This document shows, in pieces, positions 7,283 through 14,218 of a stretch of 17,154 nt of DNA. Source of the stretch: Cryomorphaceae bacterium (GTDB taxonomy: Bacteria > Bacteroidota > Bacteroidia > Flavobacteriales_D > Crocinitomicaceae); NCBI GenBank assembly GCA_027485365.1, contig JAIXRD010000347.1, positions 1 through 17,154 on the forward strand. Reading direction: 5' to 3'. The notes under the pieces were generated by a model, which was not told the DNA's origin, did not search any database, and was given only the letters and a program-made list of their open reading frames with translations. Position 1 is the first letter of the stretch. Each line of letters begins with the position of its first letter. Made by a program: the position numbers and the translations under genes.

Positions 7283-9127
7283 TTACTCTACCGTTACCGA
7301 CTTCGCTAAATTTCTCGGTTGATCCACGTTGCATCCGCGCATTACCGCGATAAAATAAGAAAGCAATTGTAAGGGAATCGTTGCTAACAAAGGAACCAAT
7401 ACTTCATCTGCCGCAGGAATTTCAATAATGTGATCCGCCATGGCGCGTACGTGGGTGTCGCCCTCCGTAACAATCGCAATCACCTTTCCTTTTCTAGCCT
7501 TAACCTCTTGGATGTTAGACACCACCTTTTCATAAGAATTTCCTTGCGTCGCTATTACAAATACGGGCATGTTTTCATCGATTAAGGCAATCGGTCCGTG
7601 CTTCATTTCTGCCGCCGGATAACCTTCGGCGTGGATGTAGGAAATTTCTTTCAATTTAAGCGCTCCTTCTAGTGCAACAGGAAATGAGGACCCACGACCA
7701 AGGTATAAGGCATTTGAGGCATCTTTGTATGTTTTAGCAATGGCTTCAATGTGATCGTTCTTCGCTAGAATCTGACGAACTTTCTCCGGTATGGCTTCCA
7801 ACTCAGATAATAATTCATGAAATCTAGACTGACTAATGGTTCCTTTTTTATTTGCTAATTGCAGGGCCATCAATGTAAGAATGGTTACTTGTGCGGTAAA
7901 TGCTTTGGTAGAAGCCACCCCAATTTCTGGTCCGGCGTGCGTATACGAACCGGCATCTGTAATCCGAGAAATAGAGGAACCCACCACATTGCAAATCCCA
8001 AGAATTGTTGCGCCTTTACTCTTTGCAAGTTCAAGTGCAGCAAGGGTATCCGCCGTTTCCCCGGACTGAGAAATAGCGATAACCACATCATTTTCATTGA
8101 TTATGGGATTGCGGTAACGAAATTCGCTCGCATATTCCACTTCAACATTGATGCGGGCTAAGTCTTCTAATAGATATTCACCCACTAATCCAGCATGCCA
8201 TGAGGTGCCACAAGCCACAATAATTAAGCGATTGGCCTGAATCATTTTTTGCTCGTAGTCACGGATTCCACCAAGGGAAATCCAACCTTTTTCAGCGTTT
8301 AGTCTTCCTCTAAAACAATCTTGAATAGAACGAGGCTGTTCATGAATTTCTTTTAACATGAAATGCTCGTATCCGCCTTTTTCAAGGGCTTCAAGTTCCA
8401 ATTCTAGTTTTTGGATGTATGGTGTTTTAGGTTGGTCGCCAATGTTATATAACTTCAACCCTTCCTTGCGATCAATTACGGCAATCTCCTCGTCTTCCAT
8501 GTACACCACATTTTTGGTATACTCAACAATCGGTGACGCGTCAGAAGCACAAAAGTATTCACCGTCTTCTCCAACACCTACTACGAGCGGACTGCTTTTT
8601 CTAGCGGCCACTAAGCGGTCTGGATAATCACTAGAGATGGCTACAATCGCATAAGCGCCCACCACGTGATTCAAGGCAATTCGAAGTGCTTCACCAAACC
8701 AAACCCCTTCTTTTTTCGAAATATCATCCACCAAGTGCACCAAGGCTTCGGTATCGGTTTCGCTGCGAAAGCTGTATCCTTTATTGATCAGTTCTTTTTT
8801 AATGGAGTCATAATTTTCAATAATTCCATTATGAATTAAGGCTAATTTACCGTCGGTAGAATAGTGTGGATGGGCATTTACGTCATTAGGCTCTCCATGT
8901 GTGGCCCAACGGGTGTGACCAATTCCTGAAGTTCCAGAGCAATCCTTGTCTGCTGCAAATGCCTCCAAGTTGGATACCTTTCCCTGCTTCTTGTAGATGT
9001 TCAGCCGGCCATGCGTAATTAAAGCGATTCCGGCAGAATCATATCCGCGGTATTCAAGGCGTTTTAATCCCTTTATGATAATCGGGTAGGCGTCTTTAGC
9101 GCCAATATATGCAACGATACCACACAT
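7283..9127 (-). CDS. glmS: Glutamine-fructose-6-phosphate aminotransferase (isomerizing)
   Basis: Cytosolic enzyme that makes glucosamine 6-phosphate from fructose 6-phosphate and glutamine, the first step towards UDP-GlcNAc for peptidoglycan and LPS. It has 614 residues, the usual length. The N-terminal class II glutaminase domain begins at Cys2 (nucleophile after Met removal) and contains HTRWATHG (71-78), NG (100-101) and RSETD (121-125). Two SIS sugar isomerase domains follow: ACGTSWHAG from 305 and SQSGET at 353-358 in the first; EGALKLKE from 487 and MKHGP at 508-512 in the second. The C-terminus keeps the conserved LAKSVTVE. The start lies two bases after the stop of the DUF4270 gene, so it is the last gene of a three-gene operon. 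No room exists for a glmS ribozyme in that two-base gap. Confidence 0.97.
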   Translation of the reverse strand: MCGIVAYIGAKDAYPIIIKGLKRLEYRGYDSAGIALITHGRLNIYKKQGKVSNLEAFAADKDCSGTSGIGHTRWATHGEPNDVNAHPHYSTDGKLALIHNGIIENYDSIKKELINKGYSFRSETDTEALVHLVDDISKKEGVWFGEALRIALNHVVGAYAIVAISSDYPDRLVAARKSSPLVVGVGEDGEYFCASDASPIVEYTKNVVYMEDEEIAVIDRKEGLKLYNIGDQPKTPYIQKLELELEALEKGGYEHFMLKEIHEQPRSIQDCFRGRLNAEKGWISLGGIRDYEQKMIQANRLIIVACGTSWHAGLVGEYLLEDLARINVEVEYASEFRYRNPIINENDVVIAISQSGETADTLAALELAKSKGATILGICNVVGSSISRITDAGSYTHAGPEIGVASTKAFTAQVTILTLMALQLANKKGTISQSRFHELLSELEAIPEKVRQILAKNDHIEAIAKTYKDASNALYLGRGSSFPVALEGALKLKEISYIHAEGYPAAEMKHGPIALIDENMPVFVIATQGNSYEKVVSNIQEVKARKGKVIAIVTEGDTHVRAMADHIIEIPAADEVLVPLLATIPLQLLSYFIAVMRGCNVDQPRNLAKSVTVE

Positions 9128-9129
9128 AA

Positions 9130-10404
9130 TTAAAAGTCGGTATAAGTGATAATTATTTTCGGACGCATCTTATTGATGGTGTTTGGTCCATTAAAGATAA
9201 TCCGTTCCGATGAATTAACGAAGAAACGTGGAGAAACAATGAGCCCCGTATTTTCAATATCTTGGTTGATAACGGCCTGAACATAGGATTTCAAATCCGC
9301 AGCGTATTCCTTTTTGCTTTCTGAGTAAGCACCCAACACGCCGGTGTTTATATATCCTTGTGAGGCAGCGGTTTTTTTAGTGGCAAAGGTGACGTTTGAT
9401 CCCGGTTTATATTTGCTTCCTAACTGATACTGAATCGGTAAATGAATTTCAGCGCGATGAATTAATTGGTTCTCAGTGAATTGGTTAAGTCCCGGAATTA
9501 CTACTTTGGCGCGCACACCAAACGCTTGCGCATAGAATTCTTGCAACCCTAACGACGGATTGTTAATCACTTGTTCAACGGCAGACCCGCTTCGATTTAC
9601 ATCCACATGAGAGAAGTCGGCACACGTAGAATTCATTAAAAAGTCATAGGTCTTAGCCACCCCGCCTTGACGATAATAAATCGTTAATTTGGTTCCTGGA
9701 TCGTTGAGGTTAAAATAGAAAACCCCACCTTGTCCTGCCGCCTGTGGACTGTTGTTTGTTTGTACTAATAAGCCTTTAAAATAACTTTGAAAGTTTGCAT
9801 TACTTGCGAACGTGGAGCTTCCGCTTGTTGCTTCGGTGATAAATTGTTTTGCAAGGTTCGTGTCAAGCGGAATCCGCAATTGTGCCTGTACGCTGTCGTC
9901 ACCAATGATGGTGTAATTCAAAGGATCAGGCGTAATAATTTCATTTCCGGCAGGTATTAAGCTCGTGTTACTGTGTGCTTTCGTAGAAAACTGATAATAT
10001 GTTGAGTCGTTAGATAGCGCATCGGTTAATTCAAATACCTCAAAATGTTGAGCACTTAGTGCGCCGTAGTATCCCGCATATTCTAAGCCAAGCACGAATG
10101 AGTCCACAATAATTGAAGAGGCGTCTCCAAAATTTGGATTCACACCGGCCAAACGAATTTGTGTGTAGAACGAGGAGGTAAATTGACCAAACTTCGGGTC
10201 GTTATAACTCCCCAAGACTACATTGGCCGAATTATCAGTAATGATACTGTCTTCAATAACCACAGAGGTGGCCAAATAAAAAGTGTCGGTTGTGATTCCG
10301 TTGAGTATGGCATTAGACCCCAACAAATCCTTGCCTAACATTTGATCCTTCTTCTTACAGGCCAGAAGCGAGAGCGCTAAAAGTAAAAGGAGTGAATACC
10401 TCAT
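9130..10404 (-). CDS. DUF4270-type lipoprotein
   Basis: Lipoprotein of 424 residues. The signal sequence is short and Leu-rich, with lipobox Leu13-Leu14-Ala15-Cys16 followed directly by three Lys, so Cys16 should be lipidated. The mature part is beta-rich and without membrane helices. Segments such as VVLGSYNDPKFGQF (about 63-76) and the closing MRPKIIITYTDF are what I know from the DUF4270 family, a Bacteroidota-specific family of unknown function. Its position between a short GT5-like gene (nine-base gap) and glmS (two-base gap) is a conserved arrangement in flavobacteria, as far as I recall, and ties it to envelope sugar metabolism by association only. It may act in the periplasm or at the outer membrane; the Lys residues after Cys do not settle the sorting. 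Confidence 0.85.
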   Translation of the reverse strand: MRYSLLLLLALSLLACKKKDQMLGKDLLGSNAILNGITTDTFYLATSVVIEDSIITDNSANVVLGSYNDPKFGQFTSSFYTQIRLAGVNPNFGDASSIIVDSFVLGLEYAGYYGALSAQHFEVFELTDALSNDSTYYQFSTKAHSNTSLIPAGNEIITPDPLNYTIIGDDSVQAQLRIPLDTNLAKQFITEATSGSSTFASNANFQSYFKGLLVQTNNSPQAAGQGGVFYFNLNDPGTKLTIYYRQGGVAKTYDFLMNSTCADFSHVDVNRSGSAVEQVINNPSLGLQEFYAQAFGVRAKVVIPGLNQFTENQLIHRAEIHLPIQYQLGSKYKPGSNVTFATKKTAASQGYINTGVLGAYSESKKEYAADLKSYVQAVINQDIENTGLIVSPRFFVNSSERIIFNGPNTINKMRPKIIITYTDF

Positions 10405-10413
10405 GTGTTTGGA

Positions 10414-11238
10414 CTAGTTGGTTACAACACTGGCATCAAGCACGCGATCAAAAAATGCAGAAAACGCCTTTGCTTCATGCTCTTCATTGATATAATCTTG
10501 CTTTAAGATGCTTGCTTCATCGAAAATTGTGCGTAATGCAGGGTCTAGATTAGGCTCTGCCACGGTAACCCCATCACAGTGCTCCAAAATTAATTTAGTG
10601 AACGAAAGGAAATCTGTTTCCTTACTTTTTTCTAGCACAGCCTTTGGAAAACCATCAAACTTCAACTTCTCATGGAATCGCGGATCAAGCGGTTGGTCAA
10701 AGCCTTCGTTAAAAAGGTTATATACCACTTTTGTTTCTTTGAAATGCGGATCCTTTTTATAGAAATGTTTAATGTAAAGGGCCATCATCCCAGAAAACCA
10801 CCCATTGCAATGGATAAGATCGGGTTGCCACCCTAATTTCTTAACGGTTTCAAGCACCCCGCGAACAAAAAACATCGAACGCTCATCGTTGTCAGCGCAA
10901 CAAGCCCCATCTTCTGCATGAAGTATTTGTTTTCTTTTGAAGAAATCGTCATTGTCAATAAAATAGACCTGCATTCTTGCGGCTGCTACGGAAGCTACCT
11001 TGATAATCAGTGGATGATCTTGATCATCGATTGATAAGTTTAATCCAGAAAGCCGAATTACTTCATGCAACTGGTGACGACGCTCATTGATAACCCCATA
11101 TCGAGGCATAAATACACGAATTTCTTTTCCTTCTTCTTGGGTTGATTGCGCAATCCTTCGGGTGAAATTAGAAACTTCGGTTTTAGTTAAGAAAGGGGAA
11201 ATCTCTTGAGAGACGAACAATACACGTTTTTTTTCCAT
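10414..11238 (-). CDS. GT5-like (glycogen/starch synthase N-terminal domain) protein, probably non-catalytic
   Basis: Protein of 274 residues matching only the N-terminal Rossmann domain of GT5 glycogen synthases, which normally exceed 450 residues. The opening VLFVSQEISPFLTKTEVSNF (6-25) corresponds to the family's E-x-x-P-F-x-K-T-G-G-L segment, but the Gly-Gly-Leu that contacts ADP-glucose is replaced by Glu21-Val22-Ser23 after Lys19-Thr20. The later PDLIHCNGWFSG (139-150) corresponds to the HxHDW segment, with Asp replaced. The C-terminal nucleotide-binding domain is absent. Proteins of this size in flavobacteria are commonly labelled glycogen/starch synthase, but glucan synthesis is not supported by these residues. 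It is the first gene of the operon with DUF4270 and glmS, with its own TAATTTTG promoter element. A sensing or scaffolding role in sugar or cell-wall supply is speculation. Confidence 0.82.
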   Translation of the reverse strand: MEKKRVLFVSQEISPFLTKTEVSNFTRRIAQSTQEEGKEIRVFMPRYGVINERRHQLHEVIRLSGLNLSIDDQDHPLIIKVASVAAARMQVYFIDNDDFFKRKQILHAEDGACCADNDERSMFFVRGVLETVKKLGWQPDLIHCNGWFSGMMALYIKHFYKKDPHFKETKVVYNLFNEGFDQPLDPRFHEKLKFDGFPKAVLEKSKETDFLSFTKLILEHCDGVTVAEPNLDPALRTIFDEASILKQDYINEEHEAKAFSAFFDRVLDASVVTN

Positions 11239-11264
11239 CGAGCCTCTACACTTTTATAAGGGAG

Positions 11265-11272
11265 CAAAATTA
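11265..11272 (-). promoter_or_regulatory. Promoter -7 element of the GT5-DUF4270-glmS operon (TAATTTTG)
   Basis: On the minus strand TAATTTTG matches TAnnTTTG exactly, 26 bases before the GT5-like ATG, giving an expected leader of about 20 bases. No clean TTG is found about 19 bases upstream. The expected -33 area (about 11292-11294) lies inside the footprint of the divergent panC promoter. Confidence 0.55.
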
Positions 11273-11303
11273 CGGAAAACTAATGAAAGTTCCTAAAAAC
11301 GAA

Positions 11304-11311
11304 TAGCTTTG
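11304..11311 (+). promoter_or_regulatory. Promoter -7 element of panC (TAGCTTTG)
   Basis: TAGCTTTG matches TAnnTTTG exactly and lies 19 bases before the panC ATG, giving an expected leader of about 12-13 bases. The -33 area (about 11282-11284) has no TTG. It overlaps the divergent promoter of the GT5-like gene, so the two may compete for polymerase. Confidence 0.55.
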
Positions 11312-11330
11312 TTTCCAGATACATCATGGA

Positions 11331-12176
11331 ATGAGTGTAATATTATCAAGCAAAGCACAATTAGAACAGTCGCTCAACCCCTATTGGAAACGAGGCGCAA
11401 CGATAGGATTTGTTCCTACTATGGGTGCGCTGCACGCAGGACATTGTTCGTTGATGCATGCGGCGAAAGCCGCGAATGAAGTGGTTGTATTGAGCATTTT
11501 TGTGAATCCACGGCAATTTAATGACTCCGCAGATTTTGACAAGTATCCAAGAACCTTAACGGAAGATATTAAGTGCGCAGAAACGGAGGGGGTTGATTTC
11601 ATTTATCTTCCAAGCTATGACGAACTGTTTTCTGGTCAATCCGTGGCATCTGAAGTACAGTTAAATGGCCTCGACTTATCAATGGAAGGCGCTTCTCGTC
11701 CTGGTCATTTTAGGGGAGTAGTTGAAGTGGTTTATGCCTTATTTGAACACGTCAACCCAAGCAATGCGTATTTTGGTCAGAAAGATTTTCAGCAATTAGC
11801 CATCATTCGGGCCATGGTTTCTTCCCTTAAGCTGCCGGTATCGATTGTTTCTTGTCCAACCTTAAGAGAAATAGATGGTTTAGCTATGAGCAGCCGTAAC
11901 CTGAGATTATCTCAATCCGAACGTCAAGAGGCCCTTGTGCTGTATAAAGCCCTTTCTTTTGTAAAAAAACATTGGAAAAATCGACCTTCAATGGAGGTGT
12001 TGGATCAGGCAAAACAATTAATTGCAGCGTCAACACTTCGACTTGATTATTTACTTTTGGTAGATCCAGATTCCCTTTTGCCTATTGCGAATAATGCACA
12101 ATCTGCCGTGGTCTGTGTTGCGGCATATTGTGGAGAGGTGCGACTTATTGATAATATGCTATTGTTAGCCGATTGA
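11331..12176 (+). CDS. panC: Pantothenate synthetase (pantoate-beta-alanine ligase)
   Basis: Cytosolic enzyme that joins pantoate and beta-alanine with ATP to give pantothenate, the precursor of coenzyme A. It has 281 residues, normal for the family. The nucleotidyltransferase-type fold is shown by TMGALHAGH (30-38), carrying the HxGH signature His35/His38. It also has RPGHFRGV (123-130), FGQKDFQQL (148-156) and the C-terminal-domain MSSRN (186-190), all characteristic of PanC. I use the ATG at 11331 because the ATG five bases upstream leads to a stop after two codons (ATG GAA TGA). The gene diverges from the GT5-like gene across 92 bases. It precedes panD, which supplies its beta-alanine substrate, by 37 bases. 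panB is not in the window. Confidence 0.97.
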   Translation: MSVILSSKAQLEQSLNPYWKRGATIGFVPTMGALHAGHCSLMHAAKAANEVVVLSIFVNPRQFNDSADFDKYPRTLTEDIKCAETEGVDFIYLPSYDELFSGQSVASEVQLNGLDLSMEGASRPGHFRGVVEVVYALFEHVNPSNAYFGQKDFQQLAIIRAMVSSLKLPVSIVSCPTLREIDGLAMSSRNLRLSQSERQEALVLYKALSFVKKHWKNRPSMEVLDQAKQLIAASTLRLDYLLLVDPDSLLPIANNAQSAVVCVAAYCGEVRLIDNMLLLAD

Positions 12177-12191
12177 ATTCTCTTACTTTTG
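12162..12191 (+). promoter_or_regulatory. Full promoter of panD-rfaE2 inside the panC 3' end
   Basis: TTG at 12162-12164, then exactly 19 bases, then TACTTTTG at 12184-12191: a complete match to the Bacteroidota housekeeping promoter (TTG-N19-TAnnTTTG). The -33 box lies in the last codons of panC and the -7 box in the 37-base gap, 22 bases before the panD ATG. panD and rfaE2 can therefore be transcribed independently of panC. Confidence 0.7.
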
Positions 12192-12213
12192 TGCCGCCCA
12201 AAGGCAATTAATT

Positions 12214-12567
12214 ATGCAAATTCAAGTATTAAAATCCAAAATTCACCGGGTGACAGTAACCCAGGCTGAGTTAAACTATATCGGCAGTATAACCATTGAC
12301 GAGCGCTTAATGCAGGCCGCAAACCTTATTGAAGGCGAGCGTGTACAAGTCGTTAATATTAACAACGGAGAACGCTTGGAGACCTATGTTATTACAGGAG
12401 CAAAGGATTCAGGTACGATCTGCTTAAATGGTCCTGCAGCCAGAAAAGTTGCGGTTGGCGATGTCGTGATTATTATTAGTTATGCTACCATGGAGTTTGA
12501 AGAGGCAAAAACATTCAAACCTACCTTAGTGTTCCCCAATGAACCCTCTAACTTGTTAGTTCCGTGA
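12214..12567 (+). CDS. panD: Aspartate 1-decarboxylase (pyruvoyl-dependent) proenzyme
   Basis: Decarboxylates L-aspartate to beta-alanine, which PanC then uses for pantothenate. The 117-residue proenzyme cleaves itself between Gly24 and Ser25, within YIGSITID (22-29); the new N-terminal Ser becomes the pyruvoyl cofactor. The N-terminal KSKIHRVTVT (7-16) holds the conserved Lys9 and His11. Tyr22 before the cleavage site, Thr57 and the later NGPAARK (73-79) also match the family. The length and all motifs are complete. It has its own promoter in the end of panC. Its TGA stop overlaps the GTG start of rfaE2 in the sequence GTGA, so the two are probably translated together. Confidence 0.97.
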   Translation: MQIQVLKSKIHRVTVTQAELNYIGSITIDERLMQAANLIEGERVQVVNINNGERLETYVITGAKDSGTICLNGPAARKVAVGDVVIIISYATMEFEEAKTFKPTLVFPNEPSNLLVP

Positions 12568-13073
12568 GTCGCTTAGCGTTTGTTCAAGCGAAGGTTATCA
12601 CCTTACATCAGGCTGCGCAAATGGCCGAATTACATCGCTTGAAAAATCAAAAAATTGTTTTTACCAATGGATGTTTTGATTTGTTGCATCTGGGCCACAT
12701 CACGTATTTAGCCGAAGCCGCCTCTTTAGGTGATAAGCTCTTTGTTGCAGTGAATGACGATGCCTCTGTTCGTGCGCTAGAAAAAGGAGAAAATCGTCCA
12801 GTCAATCCAGAGTTCGCTCGAGCGATGGTGTTAGCTGCGCTGGGCATGGTAGATCATGTTATCGTTTTTAGTGAAAATACGCCCTTGAATACGATTTTAG
12901 CGATAAAACCGGATCTAATCGTTAAAGGCGGTGATTATGATGCGAATCTTACTGATCCAAGCGACAAGCGTTATATTGTCGGGAAAAACGAAGCGAAAGC
13001 TTGGGGAGGACAGGCGCAAACAATTCCTTTGGTAGACGGATATTCCACTACAGGACTACTTGCTAAGCGCTAA
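12564..13073 (+). CDS. rfaE2: D-glycero-beta-D-manno-heptose 1-phosphate adenylyltransferase
   Basis: Cytidylyltransferase-fold enzyme that transfers AMP to heptose 1-phosphate, giving ADP-heptose for the LPS inner core. It has 169 residues, the single-domain form; the kinase half found in bifunctional HldE is absent. FTNGCFDLLHLGH (33-45) carries the HxGH signature His42/His45. VAVNDD (61-66), ENRPVNP (75-81), VKGGDY (119-124) and the closing VDGYSTTGLL also fit the RfaE2/HldE C-terminal domain. The start is GTG at 12564, overlapping the panD stop. The internal ATG at 12621 would remove 19 residues that resemble the N-terminus of Bacteroidota homologues (SRLAFVQAKV), so I prefer GTG. The 3' end overlaps the convergent crtYcd gene by 18 bases. 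The kinase and epimerase partners are elsewhere. Confidence 0.92.
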   Translation: MSRLAFVQAKVITLHQAAQMAELHRLKNQKIVFTNGCFDLLHLGHITYLAEAASLGDKLFVAVNDDASVRALEKGENRPVNPEFARAMVLAALGMVDHVIVFSENTPLNTILAIKPDLIVKGGDYDANLTDPSDKRYIVGKNEAKAWGGQAQTIPLVDGYSTTGLLAKR

Positions 13074-13745
13074 CCGTTTGTTGCCAAGGTTAAAAAACGC
13101 AACAAAACCCACCAACAAATCGAAGTTATAGAATAAATCTTCTACAGGGATTGTTATAATCCGCCATCCTGAAAATTCTGCGGGATTATACCACACCACA
13201 GGAAGTGTCGTGGCTGCCCCGGTAAGTAAGCCGTTTACGATTAAAAAAGGAAGCAAACAAACCAAGAAGGAAACCACAAATTGGGTAAGCCAATTCGGAT
13301 TAACGGTGAGCAGCACCGCGCTTAAGGCAAAGGCAAGCAGCACCGACGAAAGCGTGTACCACCCGCTTGGTTGTTGTAGAATTAATAACACGCCCAAGAT
13401 AAAGAATACTCCAAAAAACACGCGGTTTAATTTAGGGTTATTTTCGAGCCGAAAATAGGCCACCATCACTTCATAAATAAAGATACAGTTGTACGGCACT
13501 ACCACAAAGAACAGTATTTCTTCGAGCGGAAGTTTTCCTAAAAAGATGTGTGCTGTGTGCTCTATGGTGAATCCCCAAACGCCCTTTTCTGTAAACCATT
13601 GATCCCAAACTAAAAACAATCCCGAAACAATCAATACCGGCAAAATTAAGCGCGGCACTTTTTTTATATAAGCTACTTTTTTATCGAAGCTTAATGCGAA
13701 GGGTCCAAGGAAGGAAAACAATAAAATGTACCCGTAATAGCTCAT
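13056..13745 (-). CDS. crtYcd: CrtYcd-type fused lycopene cyclase
   Basis: Integral membrane cyclase of 229 residues, of the heterodimer-derived type in which the CrtYc and CrtYd halves are fused; it closes the psi ends of lycopene or neurosporene into beta rings. About six or seven membrane helices are visible. Each half carries the expected Pro-x-Glu-Glu/Asp motif: Pro73-Leu-Glu75-Glu76 in the first and Pro200-Val-Glu202-Asp203 in the second, both next to Phe-rich helices. This differs from the FAD-dependent CrtY of about 380 residues in many flavobacteria. Its start overlaps the crtZ stop by four bases (ATGA), and it is the last gene of the hemL operon. The 3' end overlaps rfaE2 by 18 bases on the other strand. 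Whether it makes one ring or two cannot be read from the sequence. Confidence 0.9.
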   Translation of the reverse strand: MSYYGYILLFSFLGPFALSFDKKVAYIKKVPRLILPVLIVSGLFLVWDQWFTEKGVWGFTIEHTAHIFLGKLPLEEILFFVVVPYNCIFIYEVMVAYFRLENNPKLNRVFFGVFFILGVLLILQQPSGWYTLSSVLLAFALSAVLLTVNPNWLTQFVVSFLVCLLPFLIVNGLLTGAATTLPVVWYNPAEFSGWRIITIPVEDLFYNFDLLVGFVAFFNLGNKRLALSK

Positions 13746-14218
13746 GCGTTTTTTTGAGCCAGGTATGATTTTTTGGCCTCTTTATAGAACTTTGGAGGAA
13801 CAATCAGCATCCCAAAACAAGCACCCTCTTCTTTTTCTTGATTTTTATGGTGTACCTTATGTGCTTTGCGAATGGCATAGAAATACGGGTGATCAATGTT
13901 CCGAAGGAACTTGTACCGGCGATGTATATAAACATCATGAACTAAAAAATAGGCGATTCCGTACATTGCAATACCATAACCCATCCAAACCGTTGGGTAA
14001 AAATCATACATCATCCCCAACATGATTCCCAACCAAGAAGGAATGGCATAAATCAAAAAGAACACGTCATTTTTTTCAAAGAACCCCGCCTCTACTTGAT
14101 GATGGTCTCTGTGAAAATACCACATAAGGCCATGCATTACATACTTATGCGTGAACCAAGCCATGAATTCCATTCCGAAAAACGTAGCCAACATTACAAA
14201 AGGACCCCACCAATACAT
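13742..14218 (-). CDS. crtZ: Beta-carotene 3-hydroxylase (fatty acid hydroxylase superfamily)
   Basis: Membrane di-iron hydroxylase of 158 residues that adds 3-hydroxyl groups to beta rings (beta-carotene to zeaxanthin, or the ring of a monocyclic carotenoid). All four histidine motifs of the CrtZ family are present: His24-x4-His29, His36-x2-His39-His40, His94-Asp-x3-His99, and His120-x2-His123-His124. Four membrane helices are expected, and the length is typical of bacterial CrtZ. Its ATG begins at the last base of the upstream cruF-like stop (TAATG), and its stop overlaps the crtYcd start, so translation is probably coupled on both sides. It needs reduced ferredoxin or a similar donor and oxygen. 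Its product depends on whether CrtYcd acts on one or both ends. Confidence 0.95.
   Translation of the reverse strand: MYWWGPFVMLATFFGMEFMAWFTHKYVMHGLMWYFHRDHHQVEAGFFEKNDVFFLIYAIPSWLGIMLGMMYDFYPTVWMGYGIAMYGIAYFLVHDVYIHRRYKFLRNIDHPYFYAIRKAHKVHHKNQEKEEGACFGMLIVPPKFYKEAKKSYLAQKNA

Noticed and set aside
7836..8627. Open frames on the plus strand within glmS
   Set aside because: They are antisense to a well-conserved gene and show no recognisable protein features.
9128..9129. A glmS ribozyme or other leader upstream of glmS
   Set aside because: Only two bases separate glmS from the upstream gene, and the ribozyme is not expected in this phylum.
12621..13073. ATG at 12621 as the start of rfaE2
   Set aside because: It would drop 19 residues that look like the normal N-terminus of Bacteroidota homologues; the GTG overlapping the panD stop is the better start.
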